Origin: Chlorokybus atmophyticus
Lineage: Eukaryota > Streptophyta > Chlorokybophyceae > Chlorokybales > Chlorokybaceae
Direction of reading: 5' to 3'
DNA length: 64,000 nucleotides
Assembly (NCBI GenBank): GCA_009103225.1
Contig: RHPI01001517.1
Location: 80,911 to 144,910, forward strand
Of this stretch, positions 33,981-49,056 are shown piece after piece. Numbering within the stretch: the stretch's first letter is position 1; every line of letters starts with the position of its first letter. The translations under genes were made by a program, and so were the position numbers. A model generated the notes under the pieces. That model was not told where the DNA came from, searched no databases, and saw only the letters and a program-made list of their open reading frames with translations.

Positions 33981-35664
33981 TGTTGTAGTATGGTCGCTCA
34001 CCTCAGATCGTGTATCATGTCATCATTCGGATAGCTTTGCCATGAGGGGAAGTGCCCTCACACATGTTACTTGCATGCACTGACACGGATGTGAGCTGGG
34101 TTTATCTAAAAACCACCAATGCTGTGAAGGTTGTTGATTTGCTGCAATGCGGTGCATGCAAGTAACACACATGTTGTTGCATCATAGCATGTCATGTGCT
34201 TGTTGCCTTATAAGGCACTTGACTTTGCACGCAATAGGAGATTCGACCTAAATTTAGGAGTACTACAACCACTAGCGGCCACAGTGTCCAGTTGCCCACC
34301 GGCATCTAGCTCACTGTGTACTTCTGTGTAGGTGAGGAGCTGCTGTGGTCGCTGCTTTGCTTTGCTCTAAGTGCTGCTAAGGGCCAGCGCAACTGCTCCT
34401 ATTGCCGCTCTGCTTGCTACTGCTGTTGTTGGTGTTAATGCCGATTTGTTGTTCACACTGCTCATGCGCCACCTCGCCAACTACACCCTACTGCAATGAG
34501 TGCTTATGTGTGTGCTTGTTGTGACTAGTTGTTGCGGGTGCTTTGCTTGCTGTGCATCACACAGTCTATCCACAGTCATGACCACACATAGCACGCGGAC
34601 ACAATGTGCTACAGTAATGAACTATACATAAGTACACTTGCTTTTACATTAACAATAGGCATTACATACAAGTTGAGTCGCAAATGAGTGTGTCCACTGC
34701 AATATAACAAGTTTGTTTTTACAAGCATTGTCACGAACATGTTTCAAGCAAACTTCCAAGCTACTATTACGTTGTTATGCTTCAGGGGCTAATCATAAAC
34801 GCAATACTTTATGCGCGCGCTTCAAAGCATGACCAGTTATATTAGTATTATTTATAATAAATAGTTGCAAACAATTGCACAATACGCATTTACTCTTTTC
34901 CAGCCGACCTTTGCCAACCAATCATGGCCAAGCCCAACTACAATTGAAGCGCAAAACATTCCTCAAAACACAACACTAAATGAGAAAGTGCAACGCCAGC
35001 CATACGACACACACAGCCACAAACATGTGGTGGTGGCCACCTGGCCGCATGCACACCAAACTGAATACCGCCTGCTTCTTGCCAGATGCCCAACCAATTC
35101 CAAAGCCATCCAAAATAAACTTCAAAACATTTCAATACTCAGAACTACACTGACTGAAAGTGCAACACCAACATTTCAATACTCAGAACTACACTGACTG
35201 AAAGTGCAACACCAACGGCATGCTATGCCACCACATATGGATGTGGTGGTGGCCGCCTGGCAGCATGCACTAAATAACCTCCTATCTCAGAGCGGGAAAC
35301 AAAAAAACGGTTGCCTCAAGTGGCACGCACGGTAAAATCTCCCGCGAGAAGGGGTAGGTTTTAGGTTTTACAACCTCCTGCAGGTTGCGCTCGCCCACAA
35401 ACACGTGCTTGTCTATTGGCTATACAAAGCTTTCACACACTGAACCTAACTACAGAACTCGCCAGGGACAGTCAATTGACTGTTGCATTTCGTCATCCCT
35501 GTCTCGCCTTTGTACAGTGGGTGAGGCTGCACCTTACACAATTCCAGCTACAAAGGTGATGAGTTGCTTGAAGGCACGTCGGCCGACCACCGTTTTACCT
35601 CGCATCTACCAACTTCTCAAGCGTCCTTAGCCTCATCTCCTGCAACATGCTCACCAGGTTCACT
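33981..35664. other. Intergenic region with a local tandem duplication
   Basis: No gene with recognisable domains. A 44-bp exact tandem duplication lies at 35128-35171 and 35172-35215. A looser duplication shares GTGGTGGTGGCC at about 35025 and 35240. Confidence 0.6.
35128..35215. repeat. Exact 2 x 44-bp tandem duplication
   Basis: The unit starting CATTTCAATACTCAGAAC occurs twice in succession without a difference. Confidence 0.95.
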
Positions 35665-38600
35665 CTAGTAACCATGCATGCCGTTGCCAATGCAACAGCC
35701 ATACTGTACCTGCTGAGCAAGTTGCGCCTGCAAGGCCTGCTCCTTAGTGGAGAACTGCTTAGGTGCAGGAGGAAGCCAATGCTTGCCAGGCGCTTCATAG
35801 GGTGTATCGTATGATAGATTGCAGTAAGGCGGCGCAGCTGCACACAGCTTATTATCAGGACTAAACTGGAGGTGGCATACCTCAATGCATACGCCATGTG
35901 CATACCTGCGGGGTAGTGGGCGACAGCTGGCACCCAAGAGGGATCCTGCCGGTATACGGCTGGGTTTGCTGATAGGGGGTATGATGGTTGCATGGGCTGT
36001 GGGAATCCTTGTGAAGGCACACCAACACCCATGGGCATCGCGCGAGGCATCACTCTGCCTGCAGCATGCGTCGGGAGCGGGCGCTGGTACCGCGGCATGT
36101 GATAAGGTGGTGTCGAGGGAGCAGCACGATGAGTAGGGGCTTGAACAGGTGCTGTGGGTGTGGCATGCTGTGACGGATAAAAAGGTGCAGCTGTCTGGTT
36201 TAGCCGTGCTGCTGAAGAAGCAACAGAACCAGAAGCCGTGCTGGTGGGAGTAGAGGACTCTGCCTCTACTTCAGTAGCCTGCATGTAGTTGGGAGTAAGC
36301 ACTCACATCATGCAACTGAACAAAACATGCCGCACGCATGTGCGCACAAACAACATATGGCGTTGCAGGCTGCAGACCTGTGGCACCTGCTTATTCTTGG
36401 CCTTGGAGCGATGACGCCTTCGTCTGGTCTTCTTTTTGCCGGGATCTTGAACTTCTTGCGCTGGAGCAGGATCTTCTGCCTCGTCATCTGAGCTGTCTAC
36501 CAGCTGCACAGATCCTGGTTGCTTGCTGTTGGGTGACAAGCCAAGCTGCTCAGCACACTTCTCGGTGCTGTGCTCGCTGGGAGACGTGCCTAATGCCTCT
36601 CTCAACACAGCTTGCAACTCTGATGAAGCCCGTTTGTTTGATTCCTCCTGCGGCATCGTACCTGCTTAGAAGTCAAGCAAGTACAATCTGATACAAGTGA
36701 TGTGCGAATCAAACTGGTTTGGCACCTTGCATAGCACGCCTGCAATGCGCTGCCGCAGCAACTGCTGCTCAATGCGCTCGGTGATGTCTCGCTCAACAGT
36801 CACGAAAGAGTAGGAGCGGCAGCGGTAGTTGGGAACGATGCGGTAGTTGACATCCATCCAGACTGGTTTGCCGTCCTTACGCAATCGTCGCAACTTGTAG
36901 AAGCCTGACAAGGGCATTGACAGCTCCTTCCCCAACAGAAAGTCGTCCAAAACATCATTCAACTGCTTGGTGATGGCTGTCTGGGGGTGCCAAAACAACC
37001 TTAGCATCCACCAAGCGGATGTCAAACATGCTGTTGCATAAAAACACAAACTGACGGCCAACCTGTATGCCAATGACGCGGGGAAGATCCTCAGGGTAAA
37101 TGAAGTCATAGTCTGATTTGCCAAGCACCTCTGCTCTGTCATAACCTAAAATGTCGAAGACGGATGGTGACACATGCTTGATGTTCACATCACTGTCAAG
37201 CTGCGCATTGTGCCTTGTTAGCTTTGGTGCGTGAGGAAATAACAACGGATTCTTGGTAATGTCGTCAAGGGGGTTCAGGCACCTGCATGAGCAGATCTGG
37301 GCAGACTGCTTCGAAGGCAGAAGCTCGCAGAAGATTCTGGTTCAACTCCTTCAATTGATTGGCATCACGACCGACAGATATAATCTCTCGGCAGCAGCCA
37401 TGCTCATACAAGTATGTTATTAAGAATTGGAACCACTTGAGCGCGCCGCTTTTTGTGCGCAGCTCAAGGTGTTCCACCTGCGAACACAGCTCCAGTAAGT
37501 GGTTACACACACAACGCAGCAACTCTGCAAGCTGAGTGTACCTTTGAAAACGTCTCTGTTTTCTCTGCCATCAGTTGGGAAATGCGCTGGCCAAGGCGCA
37601 AGTAACTGCAACGAGCACATAAGAACTGCGCAAACAGTGTGGTAAAAAACATTGAGGAACATACCAATTGCATACCGTGTTTCATCAGCATGAATCATGT
37701 AGGAATTCTGTCCCGTCAACTCTTCAGGCATGTAGCCCAGTTGCTTGAAGACAGCTTTATTGCAGAACTTGATGATGCGTTCCAATGGATTGATTGAAAA
37801 GATAATATCTTCAGTGGCGTCCATCACAAGGGCAAGCTGATTCTTGGTGGCAAGCAGCTCTTTATTTGCATCCTGCATGCGCAAGTTAGCAGCTAGGTTG
37901 CATTGTGTTGGTACATGAGCATTATATCAAACCTGCAACTCCTTTGTGCGCTCTGTAACGCGTTGTTCAAGATCCGCGTTCAGTTCTGCAATAGCATCAG
38001 CTTGTTTCTTCTGCTCAGTTATGTCATGACTGACTCCAATGACCCCCTGTGTTGCACCCAACGTCAGCAGACAGCCCTTTACCTCACCAGCTGAAGGGCA
38101 AATTGTCCTGCAAAGTGGTTGCTCCTCACCGTCAAGCATTTACTATCATCAAGGATCGGGCTGTCCATGACATGCACATGCACCACAAGACCATCACGCC
38201 GCTTGACCTCGTACTCTCCTGACCAGGACTCGCCCTGCATGGCAGCGTATGCTAAGCAACTGACCACAGACACAGCCCTTCAATATTATAGCACAACACA
38301 CTGCGATTACCCGCAGCAACTGGTCTAGGATAGCCTGCGACCGGTCCGCATTGTATTCTGTGCTTAGCAAGTCAACAATATGCTGTCCAACGGCCTCTTC
38401 GCGTGTGTGCAAGTACAACTTCTCTGCACCACCTCCCCTGCCAGCCGCGAATATCAGCGAGGCAGTAACCCACTGAATTGAGTCGTATCACTTAACATAA
38501 GGTGAACAGACCAGTAGATAATGCGCCCGCTCATGTCCACGCCAACCACAGCTTGGCCCACGGCAGCCAACAGCTGTACTTGCATGCTCGAGCTCTGCCT

Positions 38601-38912
38601 CAACTCGTCAAGCTCCATTTTCAAGGCAGCAAGCTCCACCTCTCTCTGCATCCGCTGTTTGCGCTCCTCCTCCATCGCAACTTGCGACTCTTCATACTGT
38701 TTTCGCTGCTTCTCAAGCTGAGCAAGCGCTTCGTCCAAAAGTCGCATACAACTGCAATGCTTCATCAGCTCAGTTGCAAAAAAAAAGCGTGTGATAGACA
38801 CGTTCAGTGACGTTCATGTAGCTGAAGCTGCTTGCAAATTACCAATGACGAGATGATACCTGCAATTGCAATCTCTGGACGCTGCAGCAGCGCTTGTAGT
38901 AGCGGTCTGCAT
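35665..38912 (-). CDS. Multi-PAS-domain protein, multi-exon
   Basis: Read on the minus strand from an ATG at 38912. A short first exon and a coiled coil (ALAQLEKQRKQYEES, about 38745-38600) lead into three PAS-PAC modules. PAS1 has VGQAVVGVDMSGRIIYW and TREEAVGQHIVDLL, with its PAC strand in EYEVKRRDGLVV. PAS2 has LVMDATEDIIFSINP and LGYMPEELTGQ. PAS3 has HVSPSVFDILGYDRAEVLG and RLRKDGKPVWMDV to VERDITERIE. A coiled-coil ITEQKKQADAIAEL segment lies between PAS1 and PAS2. After PAS3 come an acidic Ser-rich stretch, a strongly basic KKKTRRRRHRSK that looks like a nuclear signal, and a Pro/Met/Tyr-rich tail. I see no kinase, DNA-binding or GGDEF domain. It may be a sensory or signalling scaffold in the nucleus. 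The 3' end (35665 or 35595) depends on one uncertain junction. Confidence 0.8.
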
Positions 38913-41522
38913 GGTTTCGATTATACACATAGACGTGCCTTGCACCTAGTATGCGCGAGGAACATCACTGTCAGCACATTGGACAGGCTGAAATGACGCC
39001 AGAGTCGCTTGCTTTGCTTGGTGGCAGTATGCACCATTGCAAACGCACATAATCGGTCATGTTTATTTAATGGTAGTACCTTCGCTTGGACAGATAACAA
39101 CGCATGAACGACGCAAAGACATCCGCAACGGCCATGACAAGTAAGAATCTGCTAATTTGATAAATATGTTTGCTTATCTAGTGGCTTGCTTACACACAAC
39201 ACCAACGCCAAGCACAGCCTGTGGCTTCCCCTGTGCTGCACAGGGGAGCGCACGCCTGCCGCCGTAAGCAAGCAAAGTTACCTTATAGCCAACCGCAATC
39301 CTGCCGCCCAAAATCGTGGCCTAGCCGGGGGCGGACGTCGACTTGTCGCTCAGCAGCAGTCCGCCATGCTTGGCCTGGCCAGCCGCCCCGCCCTCCTGCC
39401 CGGGAATGGCCTGGCCTAGCCTGGGCCTGGCTGGAAGCTCAATGCTGGGCTAGGGTACACTGAGCGCAGCTGAGGTGTGCCTCCTACGCCGCTTCGCCCA
39501 GCGGCTCGGTCTGTGCGCTATCCTGCCGCGGTTAGCACAGGTAACCGCGCCTGGTGAAAGCGACTCCACTTGCTGCACGCGGCTCAGCAGGAGTCACAGG
39601 CTGTGTGTGCGTTAGGAGTTTACAGTTAGAGTCTAGTTGAACTCCTGGTTTGCTGTACTAACCCCCAGTTAAGACAAAACCGAGCGGTACTGTTGCGCCT
39701 TGAAACATGCGAAGACAGCGGAACAGCATCCGCGCAGCGCGCCGCTGTCGGGCGGTCAGTCGCAATGCCTTAACGCTATGTTAACATTGTGATAAGAGCC
39801 TTAACTTAAGGGCCATGCTCTTCAACTGAAGGTGGGCTTGACAGTCGGTGCCCGAGCAGCTTCCAAAGGCAAACGATTAACTCAGGAAAGTCGGCGCCTG
39901 TGTCTACGTCGTCGCAGAGTGACAAGTCTTGCGTCGATGTCGGCGAGGGCAGAGGCGTGTGTGGATGTCGACGTGTGGGTGCATTGTTTCGCTCCAGTTA
40001 GGGATTGCTCTGTTTTCCGCCGGCATTTACCCGCCGGCAAAAATCAGGCTATTCCGGTCATTTTCCGATACACTGTGTGTGAGGACCGTACGACTGGGCC
40101 TACACCGACCGCACTGCACCGGCACACCTTTAGAATATCACACAACGTTCTGCACAAATGGTTGTCACAACATCCACGCAGCGACGTCGACGAGCGCGGA
40201 CGATTTGCGCCATGCCGACGTGCGTCGCCGTCGACGCACAGCGACGGCCTACGCGGGAAGGTATCGACATAGAGACAGTCGCTCTCAATCGACATCGCTA
40301 CAGTCCCATAGTCCAAGCACGACAAAACCTAGACAAAATGAGTTAATAGGAACCCCTCAGGCACACCGACTGTTGAAGCCTTCAACTTGAAGGGCTAGGA
40401 GTCATCATTGCTGGCAAGCCGACACGACTGTACCGCTCGACAGTTGCTGTGGCACACTTATTGTTATTAGGAGACAGCGTCACTGCTCGGGTCGCAGCGA
40501 GCGGCCACAGATAGCTCAGCCCAGCTATCCCTCACCGTGTGATCGAGCTACTCGAGCTATCCGTCACCGCCGATCGACCTACTTAAGCTATCAGTGGCCG
40601 TTCACATGCATCGCTGCATTGCAATTGGCAGTCGGCTGTCGTGGCTCCATCCTGACCTTAAGATCGAGACCCTACTTTACCTAAGTAGAGGTCGTCGCCC
40701 GTAAACCGCCGCCTTCGCGCTCTGAAATACCTCCTCCGAGGCCTGAAATGCCCGCCTCTGACAATCAAAATACCTCCTCCGAGGCTCAAAATACTGCTTC
40801 TGACAGACCCAGTGACAGGCATAGCCGGTGCGGCAAAGGGTGAACGCGTTACAGGTGTGAACTATCCCCGCCCATCATACTAGCTCTGACCGGCTTGCAA
40901 AGCACCTAGTAGAAAACAAAAAGTCGTGGACCGCCGTTCCTTTGGTCAATTGCCTGTCTGGTCCATGGACGTCGGTTGCCAAGTCGAGAATACGAGTAGA
41001 GCCAAGTGCTGAGAGTCTAAGCAGTCTCAGACTGAGACTGCCTGATTCAGTCAGTAGACATTATGATCACTACACATGCATTGTGTAGGCATCAGCAGCT
41101 TAAGGCAATTGTATGTGTTGAAATGTGCTGCATGTTCATAAAATGCTGTGTGCAGGCTGTGTATACTAATGCAGGGCAATATGCATGCGCAAACACGCGT
41201 GCGCGTTTGCGCATACATGCTAAGTGCTGCGCGTTTGCGTATGCGCATGTGCTGTGTGTAAGCTATGCGAGGTGCTGCAAGCCACGTGCGTGTGCGAGCA
41301 AACAATGCACGAAAGGTGGGTACTGCATGATAGCGTGCAACATACAAAAAATGCAAGGAGAGACTCTGTGTGTCATACATGTATCAAACAATCAGAACAT
41401 ACAACATCATGACGTTTGCCCACCACCACCCGGCTTACTGAATCAAGCCGCACAGATACAACACTACAATCAGTCACCAACACTCAACTGACTGAGCTAT
41501 AGCTAAACTATCAGCACATGCT
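38913..41522. other. GC-rich intergenic region with simple repeats
   Basis: No gene is supported. The part 39190-39560 is GC-rich (GGCCTGGCC words) and may hold the multi-PAS promoter. The part 39900-40260 is dense in CGTCGACG-like palindromes. At 40500-40600 a CGAGCTATCCGTCACCG-type unit recurs, and at 40725-40800 AAATACCTCCTCCGAGGC is repeated. Confidence 0.55.
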
Positions 41523-41967
41523 TCACAACTCCTCGTCAGCATTGCTGGTGGAGGAAGGCTGTTGGAGAAAAGACAGCGCAGACGCAATGCTCTCAGCAGC
41601 AGGCTGTGCAGTAGCACCAGCACCAGCAATAGTGATAATCACTTGGTGGCCACTAACAGAGTTCACAGAGTGGGCAGGTAACGCCCAAGGCGGTTGCAAC
41701 TGGTTACCAGGCGGGGGTCCCCAGGGAGCATGAGGATAAGCATTGTATGCGGGAGGGAGTGGAGCGGACTGAGCGCGCTCAAGGTGATGAGCAGCTGGCT
41801 GAGCGGCACTGAGTAAGGGGAGTAAAGGACAGCGCTCTACGGAGTTAGACTGCAAGCTCGTGTTGCTGGTGCTGCCTGGTCCTTTAAGTAGGGTAACCTG
41901 CCCAACACCTGCACCTGCCTCCACAACACCTCCAGCTCCAGCTGCAGCTCCAAGTGTGTCGGATTGC
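41523..41967 (-). CDS. Possible 3' exon of the tyrosine recombinase gene
   Basis: On the minus strand, a splice acceptor (TTTTCACTTCTAG) precedes an open frame of about 148 codons. It is rich in Ala, Pro, Gln and Ser and ends in TGA at 41523. An upstream piece ending GTAAGG at about 42040 could splice to it in phase, giving PALTWDDGQSDTLG. How this connects to the recombinase exons at 42151 is unresolved, because all frames between carry a stop. It could be an alternative end or a separate small gene. Confidence 0.4.
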
Positions 41968-42150
41968 CCATCTAGAAGTGAAAACAGATCAGCTCATATA
42001 CAAACACATAATAGTCACCAACATGAAGTTACCCCTTACCATCCCAAGTAAGTGCCGGCAAGGAAGGGTCATCTTTAAGAGTTCCGGGAACAGCTCCGCC
42101 CAGCTTGAATCAGCTCCGGATGGGGCAGACTTGATGGTAGTCACCGCGAT

Positions 42151-44675
42151 TCAAAGCCGACACGTGTCTTGCAATTCGCGACGGCCAGACAGGACGCTGT
42201 GAAGTACAAGATTTGCTTCTACAACTTCAATTGGTGATCTCCTGCACAAAACAACAACCGCATTCATACAATTAGAAAATGGGAGACAACTACACTTTGC
42301 TCGGTAGTAAATAACAAAGACACAAGCAGAGTTTGTGCAATGGAAACTTACACTTTGTAGTTGGAGAGGCCGGCAAGAGAACGATGGCCAGATATGTCCG
42401 TTATGGCGGTGTTGGCGATGCCAGCCTCGTGCAGCGCTGAGATGGCGGTATGACGGATGGCGCCATGGTTCGTAAAATTCGGAATGCCTGCATGCCGACA
42501 GATCTTTGGGACAATCTCGGCGATTGTCTTGCTGCCCATAGGCTGGTTCTTGATCCTGCAGGCACACGCAATGTTAGTATGTTGCATTACTAGCAGCAAA
42601 CAACAACTTGTGGAAAATGTATGTACGTACTTGGCAATAATGCTGCCATTAGCATAGGCAGCGTTGCAGAGAAAGCGAGGCTCGGTGATTTGACAACTCT
42701 CGCGCAACAACAAGTAGTGCCAAACAGCCGCGCATGTGCAAAAGTCAGGATCTTCAAGATTGGGGAGAATCGTTTGTGACAGGCGCCGGACGCGAGGGTT
42801 TCGGATGTTTACTTTGTGGTTCTTGTCAATGTGCCACGGCGTGTAAACGACACGGAAGCCGGGGTTGCGGGCGTCGATGAATGGTTTGCCAACATCCACC
42901 AACTGCAACTCAGAAGCATGCAAAGTTTGTTGCAACTGTGTGCTGCGTGAGGCCAGGGACATCATCAGCATGTAATTGACGCGGGAGTTGTGCGCATCTG
43001 CGTTCTTCTCCCACTCTGCCAGGTATTTGGAATTGCAAATGACGAGGAGATACTCCCACGGAAGGCGAGGATGGTGACGCTCCTCAGCATAGCCAGAATT
43101 TGCAAGCTCTGCTACTTTAGTGGTGCCCATGTCTCACATCGCTTTATAGAACGGATCCCCCTGCATGTTAATCATCTCCTCATGTCCGCCTAACAGCTCA
43201 TTTTCTCTTTCCTTGAACTCCTGAAAGCAACCAATCAGTAATCATGAATAGTTGGCAGTCAAAGAGTCATGCATGCGCACTCCGACGCAGCTGCGCGCAG
43301 GCCCGTGCACGCGCACGTGCACATACAATTATGCACACAACATCCAAACAGTTAGCATCATTGGTTAACAGCCAAGACACATGAATGCGCACGCGCATGC
43401 GCACAGCGACACTGCAACACATATACGCACCGCAACGCAGCGACACACACACACATGCACTCACCCACGCGGTTATGCACATCCAAACACAGCAAACTCA
43501 CCTTTACATATCGCGCAATGCTGTCGAGGTAGACTTTGACAGTGCTCGACTGATATGGCTTGCCATCTTGACGCTGAAGCGAGTAGACCCAGTTTTGCAG
43601 CACATCCCGAAAGAATGCCCGCTCTTCGAGGCTGGCACCATGACGGATCCAATGCTCCAGCATCCCAGAAAACCCTTGAGCATTAAGATACCTATAGAAA
43701 AAAGTTGTTAGCAACATAACCAACAAAAACATAGCACATGCTGTCTATAAAGCATTTACTTACGAGTTGAGACTGTTGGCAGCAGTTTTGGTAGACTTCT
43801 TCGTGTTGACATTCCGGGAGACTTGGCGTGTCTCCATAAGCTGCACACGATTCATCAAGGGAGGCGGAATCGGTGGCCTGCCGGACTGCTCGGCATCAGC
43901 AATGCCCTTCCGCTTGCGCTGCTTGGGCATTAAAGAGTTGCCGCCAATGTCTTCGAGTGGTAGCCGCCGATGGACGCTCTTTGCAATCGCATTTGAGGTG
44001 GCCTGCAGTAAATGCCGTTGGTTGAAGCTGTTGTTAGCAACAGCAAACAACAGCGCAAACACGAGCACAAAGTAATAGCAGAGAGGCACACATAAGCACA
44101 CTCACTTGTCGATTGACGGACGGATTGGGTGGCAGCTGAACGTGTGAAGGACTGGAGAAGATGGTGCCAGGGATAGTGGTAAACGAAGTAGAAGGTCTAG
44201 CAGCATCAGAAGCAGGAAGGTGACCAGGAGGAGTAGGAGGATGAGAAGCAAAGACTTGTGAGCATATGTGGATTTCTTCTGCCTTGTCGGCGTCGCTGGC
44301 AAAGATGGGGGCAACCTGAGCATGGCGAAGCTGCTCTTCAAAAGCTTGTCGCTGTTGCACCAGAGCATCCTCGCGTCGCCAGTAGTCATCCGCATTAGAA
44401 GGTTGCAACTCTACCTGCAAGCACACAGCATTAGGGCATGACATTAAAAATAACTTCCTCAACCAAGCAATGCAATACGCACAAACTGCAAAGCAAGGCA
44501 AGACAGTCAGCAAAGAAGAAGCAAACAGTACAGCAAGCAAACAAGTCACCTTGAGAAGCTCATCCAACCAGTTCTTAGAGGGAGGATCGGTTGCAGGAAC
44601 AGCGTCGCTGTCCTCATTGCTCTCAAGACTGTTGGCATGTACCCTGCCAGACTCGTGGTGGCGATTCTCGGACAT
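42151..44675 (-). pseudogene. Intron-containing tyrosine recombinase, Crypton-like, one internal stop
   Basis: Seven minus-strand exons join in phase with GT-AG introns: 44675-44550, 44414-44106, 44002-43764, 43691-43502, 43220-42631, 42555-42352, 42241-42151. The N-terminal part is low-complexity with a basic KQRKRKG. The core-binding domain has SSTVKVYLDSIARYV. The catalytic domain has ASRSTQLQ (probable first Arg region), then TNHGAIRHTAISALHEAG, DISGHRSLAGLSNYK, which carry the His/Arg, Gly-His and nucleophile Tyr positions. The His-to-Arg spacing is one residue longer than the usual H-x2-R. An in-frame TGA at 43134-43136 lies in exon 5, where CGA would restore Arg. Such enzymes move Crypton, DIRS or captured integrase-type elements. 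No element ends were found. Confidence 0.8.
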
Positions 44676-44901
44676 GGCCAACAGCACGGACTATTTGTAC
44701 AACAAAGAGCCGTTAGTTGGTTTAGTACTTGCTGCTGTCCATAACTGGCAGTTGACGAAATTGAAACAATTGTTACCTGCTTGCTTGTAGAAACTGTGCT
44801 CTCTCGTGGTACAGCCGGGCAAGCAGCAAAACAAGCATTCGCATGCAAACACTGCAAGCATGCCGTGACAGCTACAAGCAACGCAACAGCATGCATGCTC
44901 T

Positions 44902-45090
44902 AGCAACTAGATGCAACGCAAATCATGGCACAGCTAGACAATGGCATGCACGCAGTAGTCTGGCTTAGCACAATTAGCAAAAATGGCCTGAGAATTAGCA
45001 ACTAGATGCAACACACACCATGGCACAGCTAGACAACGGCATGCAAGCAGTAGTCTAGCTTAGCACAAACAGCACAAACGGCCTAAAAAC
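44902..45090. repeat. 2 x 95-bp imperfect tandem duplication
   Basis: The unit starting AGCAACTAGATGCAAC at 44902 is repeated at 44997 with about ten differences. It lies upstream of the recombinase gene start. Confidence 0.85.
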
Positions 45091-45332
45091 TACTGACAAC
45101 CTCAACAAAGTTGAAAAACAAGTGCAACGATTGCCAGCAGCAGCTATGCATGCAAGAAACGCATGGCAGCCACACAGGCGCTTAAAACAACAAAACCTGC
45201 TGCCATTTCCCAACAAGCTCTCATGCAACATCGAGGCAGCTTCACCCGCCCTGACCACTGCCACGTCGCCCGCCGGCGCCATTACAGCAACTAAGACAGC
45301 AAATTTCAGCTACCATGTAGCCCTAAAACTGA

Positions 45333-47168
<1,836 letters not shown>

Positions 47169-47460
47169 ACGTCAGCAGCGAGAGTGGAGGAGAGACACGC
47201 AGCCTCACGCTCGCACGCATGCACATACATACACGCATGTGCACACGCACATGCACGCCACGCATACGCAATCTCACGCATACACGCACGCACACGCATG
47301 CGCACGCACACGCACTCGTACGCGCATGAGCCAACACGCACATAGCCTCACACATGCATGCAAGCACGCACGTACGAATGCACACACATACACACACGCA
47401 CACGCAAGTGCACACACTCCCGCTCGCGCACGTTACATACACGCAGCCTCACTGTCATGC
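47169..47460. repeat. CACGCA/CACACG microsatellite
   Basis: Imperfect repeats of ACACGCAC and CATGCACG. The neighbouring poly-C artefact probably arose because this repeat could not be assembled. Confidence 0.85.
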
Positions 47461-47683
47461 TAACCGTCCATAAGGGCTCATTCTCCTCGGACATTCCCAT
47501 ATCCATGTCCCACTCCCGCACAATCAGCATCAACCAATGGTTCACGACGAACCACTCATCAAACTGTCATTATAGGCATCAACTCATAGCTGACCCGTTG
47601 GCAATCTTCAACCAAGGGTCCCCCGCAAGCGCTCCTGTCAACCGCTGCACACCGTAGGGTCCCCCGCGTTAGCCCCCTGTTAT

Positions 47684-48230
47684 GAGTTCAACCGCGCCTT
47701 CCCTTAGCGGCATTTGCAACTATCCCTTGAAGCATAGTATAGGCCAGTAGAATAGCTATACCATAGCTGTGATTGTGGCACTTACTGTGTGCATTAACTC
47801 ATGTGCCGCCACAGTAGTATAAGTAGCAGTAGCAGACACTTGTACACTTGGTGATATTGTGAGTAAGAATTTTTGAGTTGAGACTTGCGTTCCGGTGTGG
47901 TATGTGAGGCTTGGCTTGGGTGAGTTTGCGGTGCGTGGACTTGGCGTGGATTGTCATCGTGTGCGCCCAGCAAGCTGTGAAGGGAGAACGACTGTATACA
48001 GCAAGCTGTCTCCATGGCCAAGGAACCTGCACCACTGTGGGAGCGAGTACCGCACTTTACACGGTACTGTTGTCATGCGGGTGGACTTGGTTACACTCAT
48101 GTGGATGGTGTGTTAGTCGCAGTCAGAGCGTGATATCTGTGTAGTTGTTGCGCTCATTTGCCTTACTCAACAGAACAAAACCCCATTATTGACCTCGCGC
48201 AAGGAACTGTGATCACAGCATCGACATAGA
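47684..48230 (+). repeat. Probable diverged LTR related to element B
   Basis: It starts near TGTTATGAG. It ends AAGGAACTGTGATCACAGC and ATAGATGGCTTGTTGACT, closely resembling the end of the element B repeat (AAAGAACTGTGTAAACTGC, then TAGTGGCTTGTTGACT). A TATA-like AGTATAAGTAGC lies near 47817. No partner LTR or coding remnant was found. Confidence 0.5.
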
Positions 48231-48479
48231 TGGCTTGTTGACTCTCTCTATCTGTTGTTTGCATCTGCTAAAACACAACTTGGTGCGGGTGACAAGCGCG
48301 CGCACCCACGATGTCCTCGACAAGGGGGTACTTTGTTCATTTCCATGCACAGCACTTGGCCATGTATACGTATAGACACTTGTGCATGTACGTACATCTG
48401 TTTTATCAGCGCACACATCAGTGCCCACACAACTGCCGTTCAGTTCCTCGAGGTGTATCAGCACTCGACCCTTCTCAGC

Positions 48480-48880
48480 CCGACATCACGCACGCACGCA
48501 TGCACATACATACACGCATACGCACACGCACACGCACATGCACACCACACATACGCAGTCTCATGCATACACGCACGCACAAAGCCACACACATACACGC
48601 ACGCGCGCACATGCACACCACACATACACACCCTCACGCATGCACACACATACACGCACGCACACGCATGCGCCACATATACACAGCGTCACGCACACAC
48701 ATGCAGGTGCCAACCCGCACGCCACACCCGCACGCCATATACACATAACCTAGCACATACGCGCACACACGCACACACACTCATGCATGTGTAACACACA
48801 CGAACACGCATATGCACGCCATACATACACGCATGCACGCATCCACATCAGCTTACACCTACATGTGGGCCATCTCAGGG
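48480..48880. repeat. Second CACACG/ACGCAC microsatellite
   Basis: Imperfect ACACGCACGC and CACATACACGC repeats over about 400 bp, very like 47169-47460. The His/Thr-rich open frames across it are a by-product. Confidence 0.88.
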
Positions 48881-49034
48881 CCTTGCCGAAGTGAAAGCGA
48901 GTGATGGTCACACCATCATCGACAGCAGCTTCAGTCAACTGCGCTTCCTTGTAATGTGTGGTCGGGTGGCGGCTATTGCGTCTCACCCATGCTGCTCTGC
49001 TGTTGCTACAACTTACGTCGCGCAGCCCCCCTCT

Positions 49035-49056
49035 CCCCCCCCCCCCCCCCCCCCCN
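49035..49056. other. C21 run ending in N
   Basis: Twenty-one C followed by a single N, the same pattern as the long run at 45334. Likely a sequencing or gap-filling artefact. Confidence 0.85.

Noticed and set aside
47239-48794. Long His/Thr/Ala-rich and Cys/Val-rich open frames
   Set aside because: They follow the CACGCA and ACACGC microsatellites in all frames and have no domain or codon structure.
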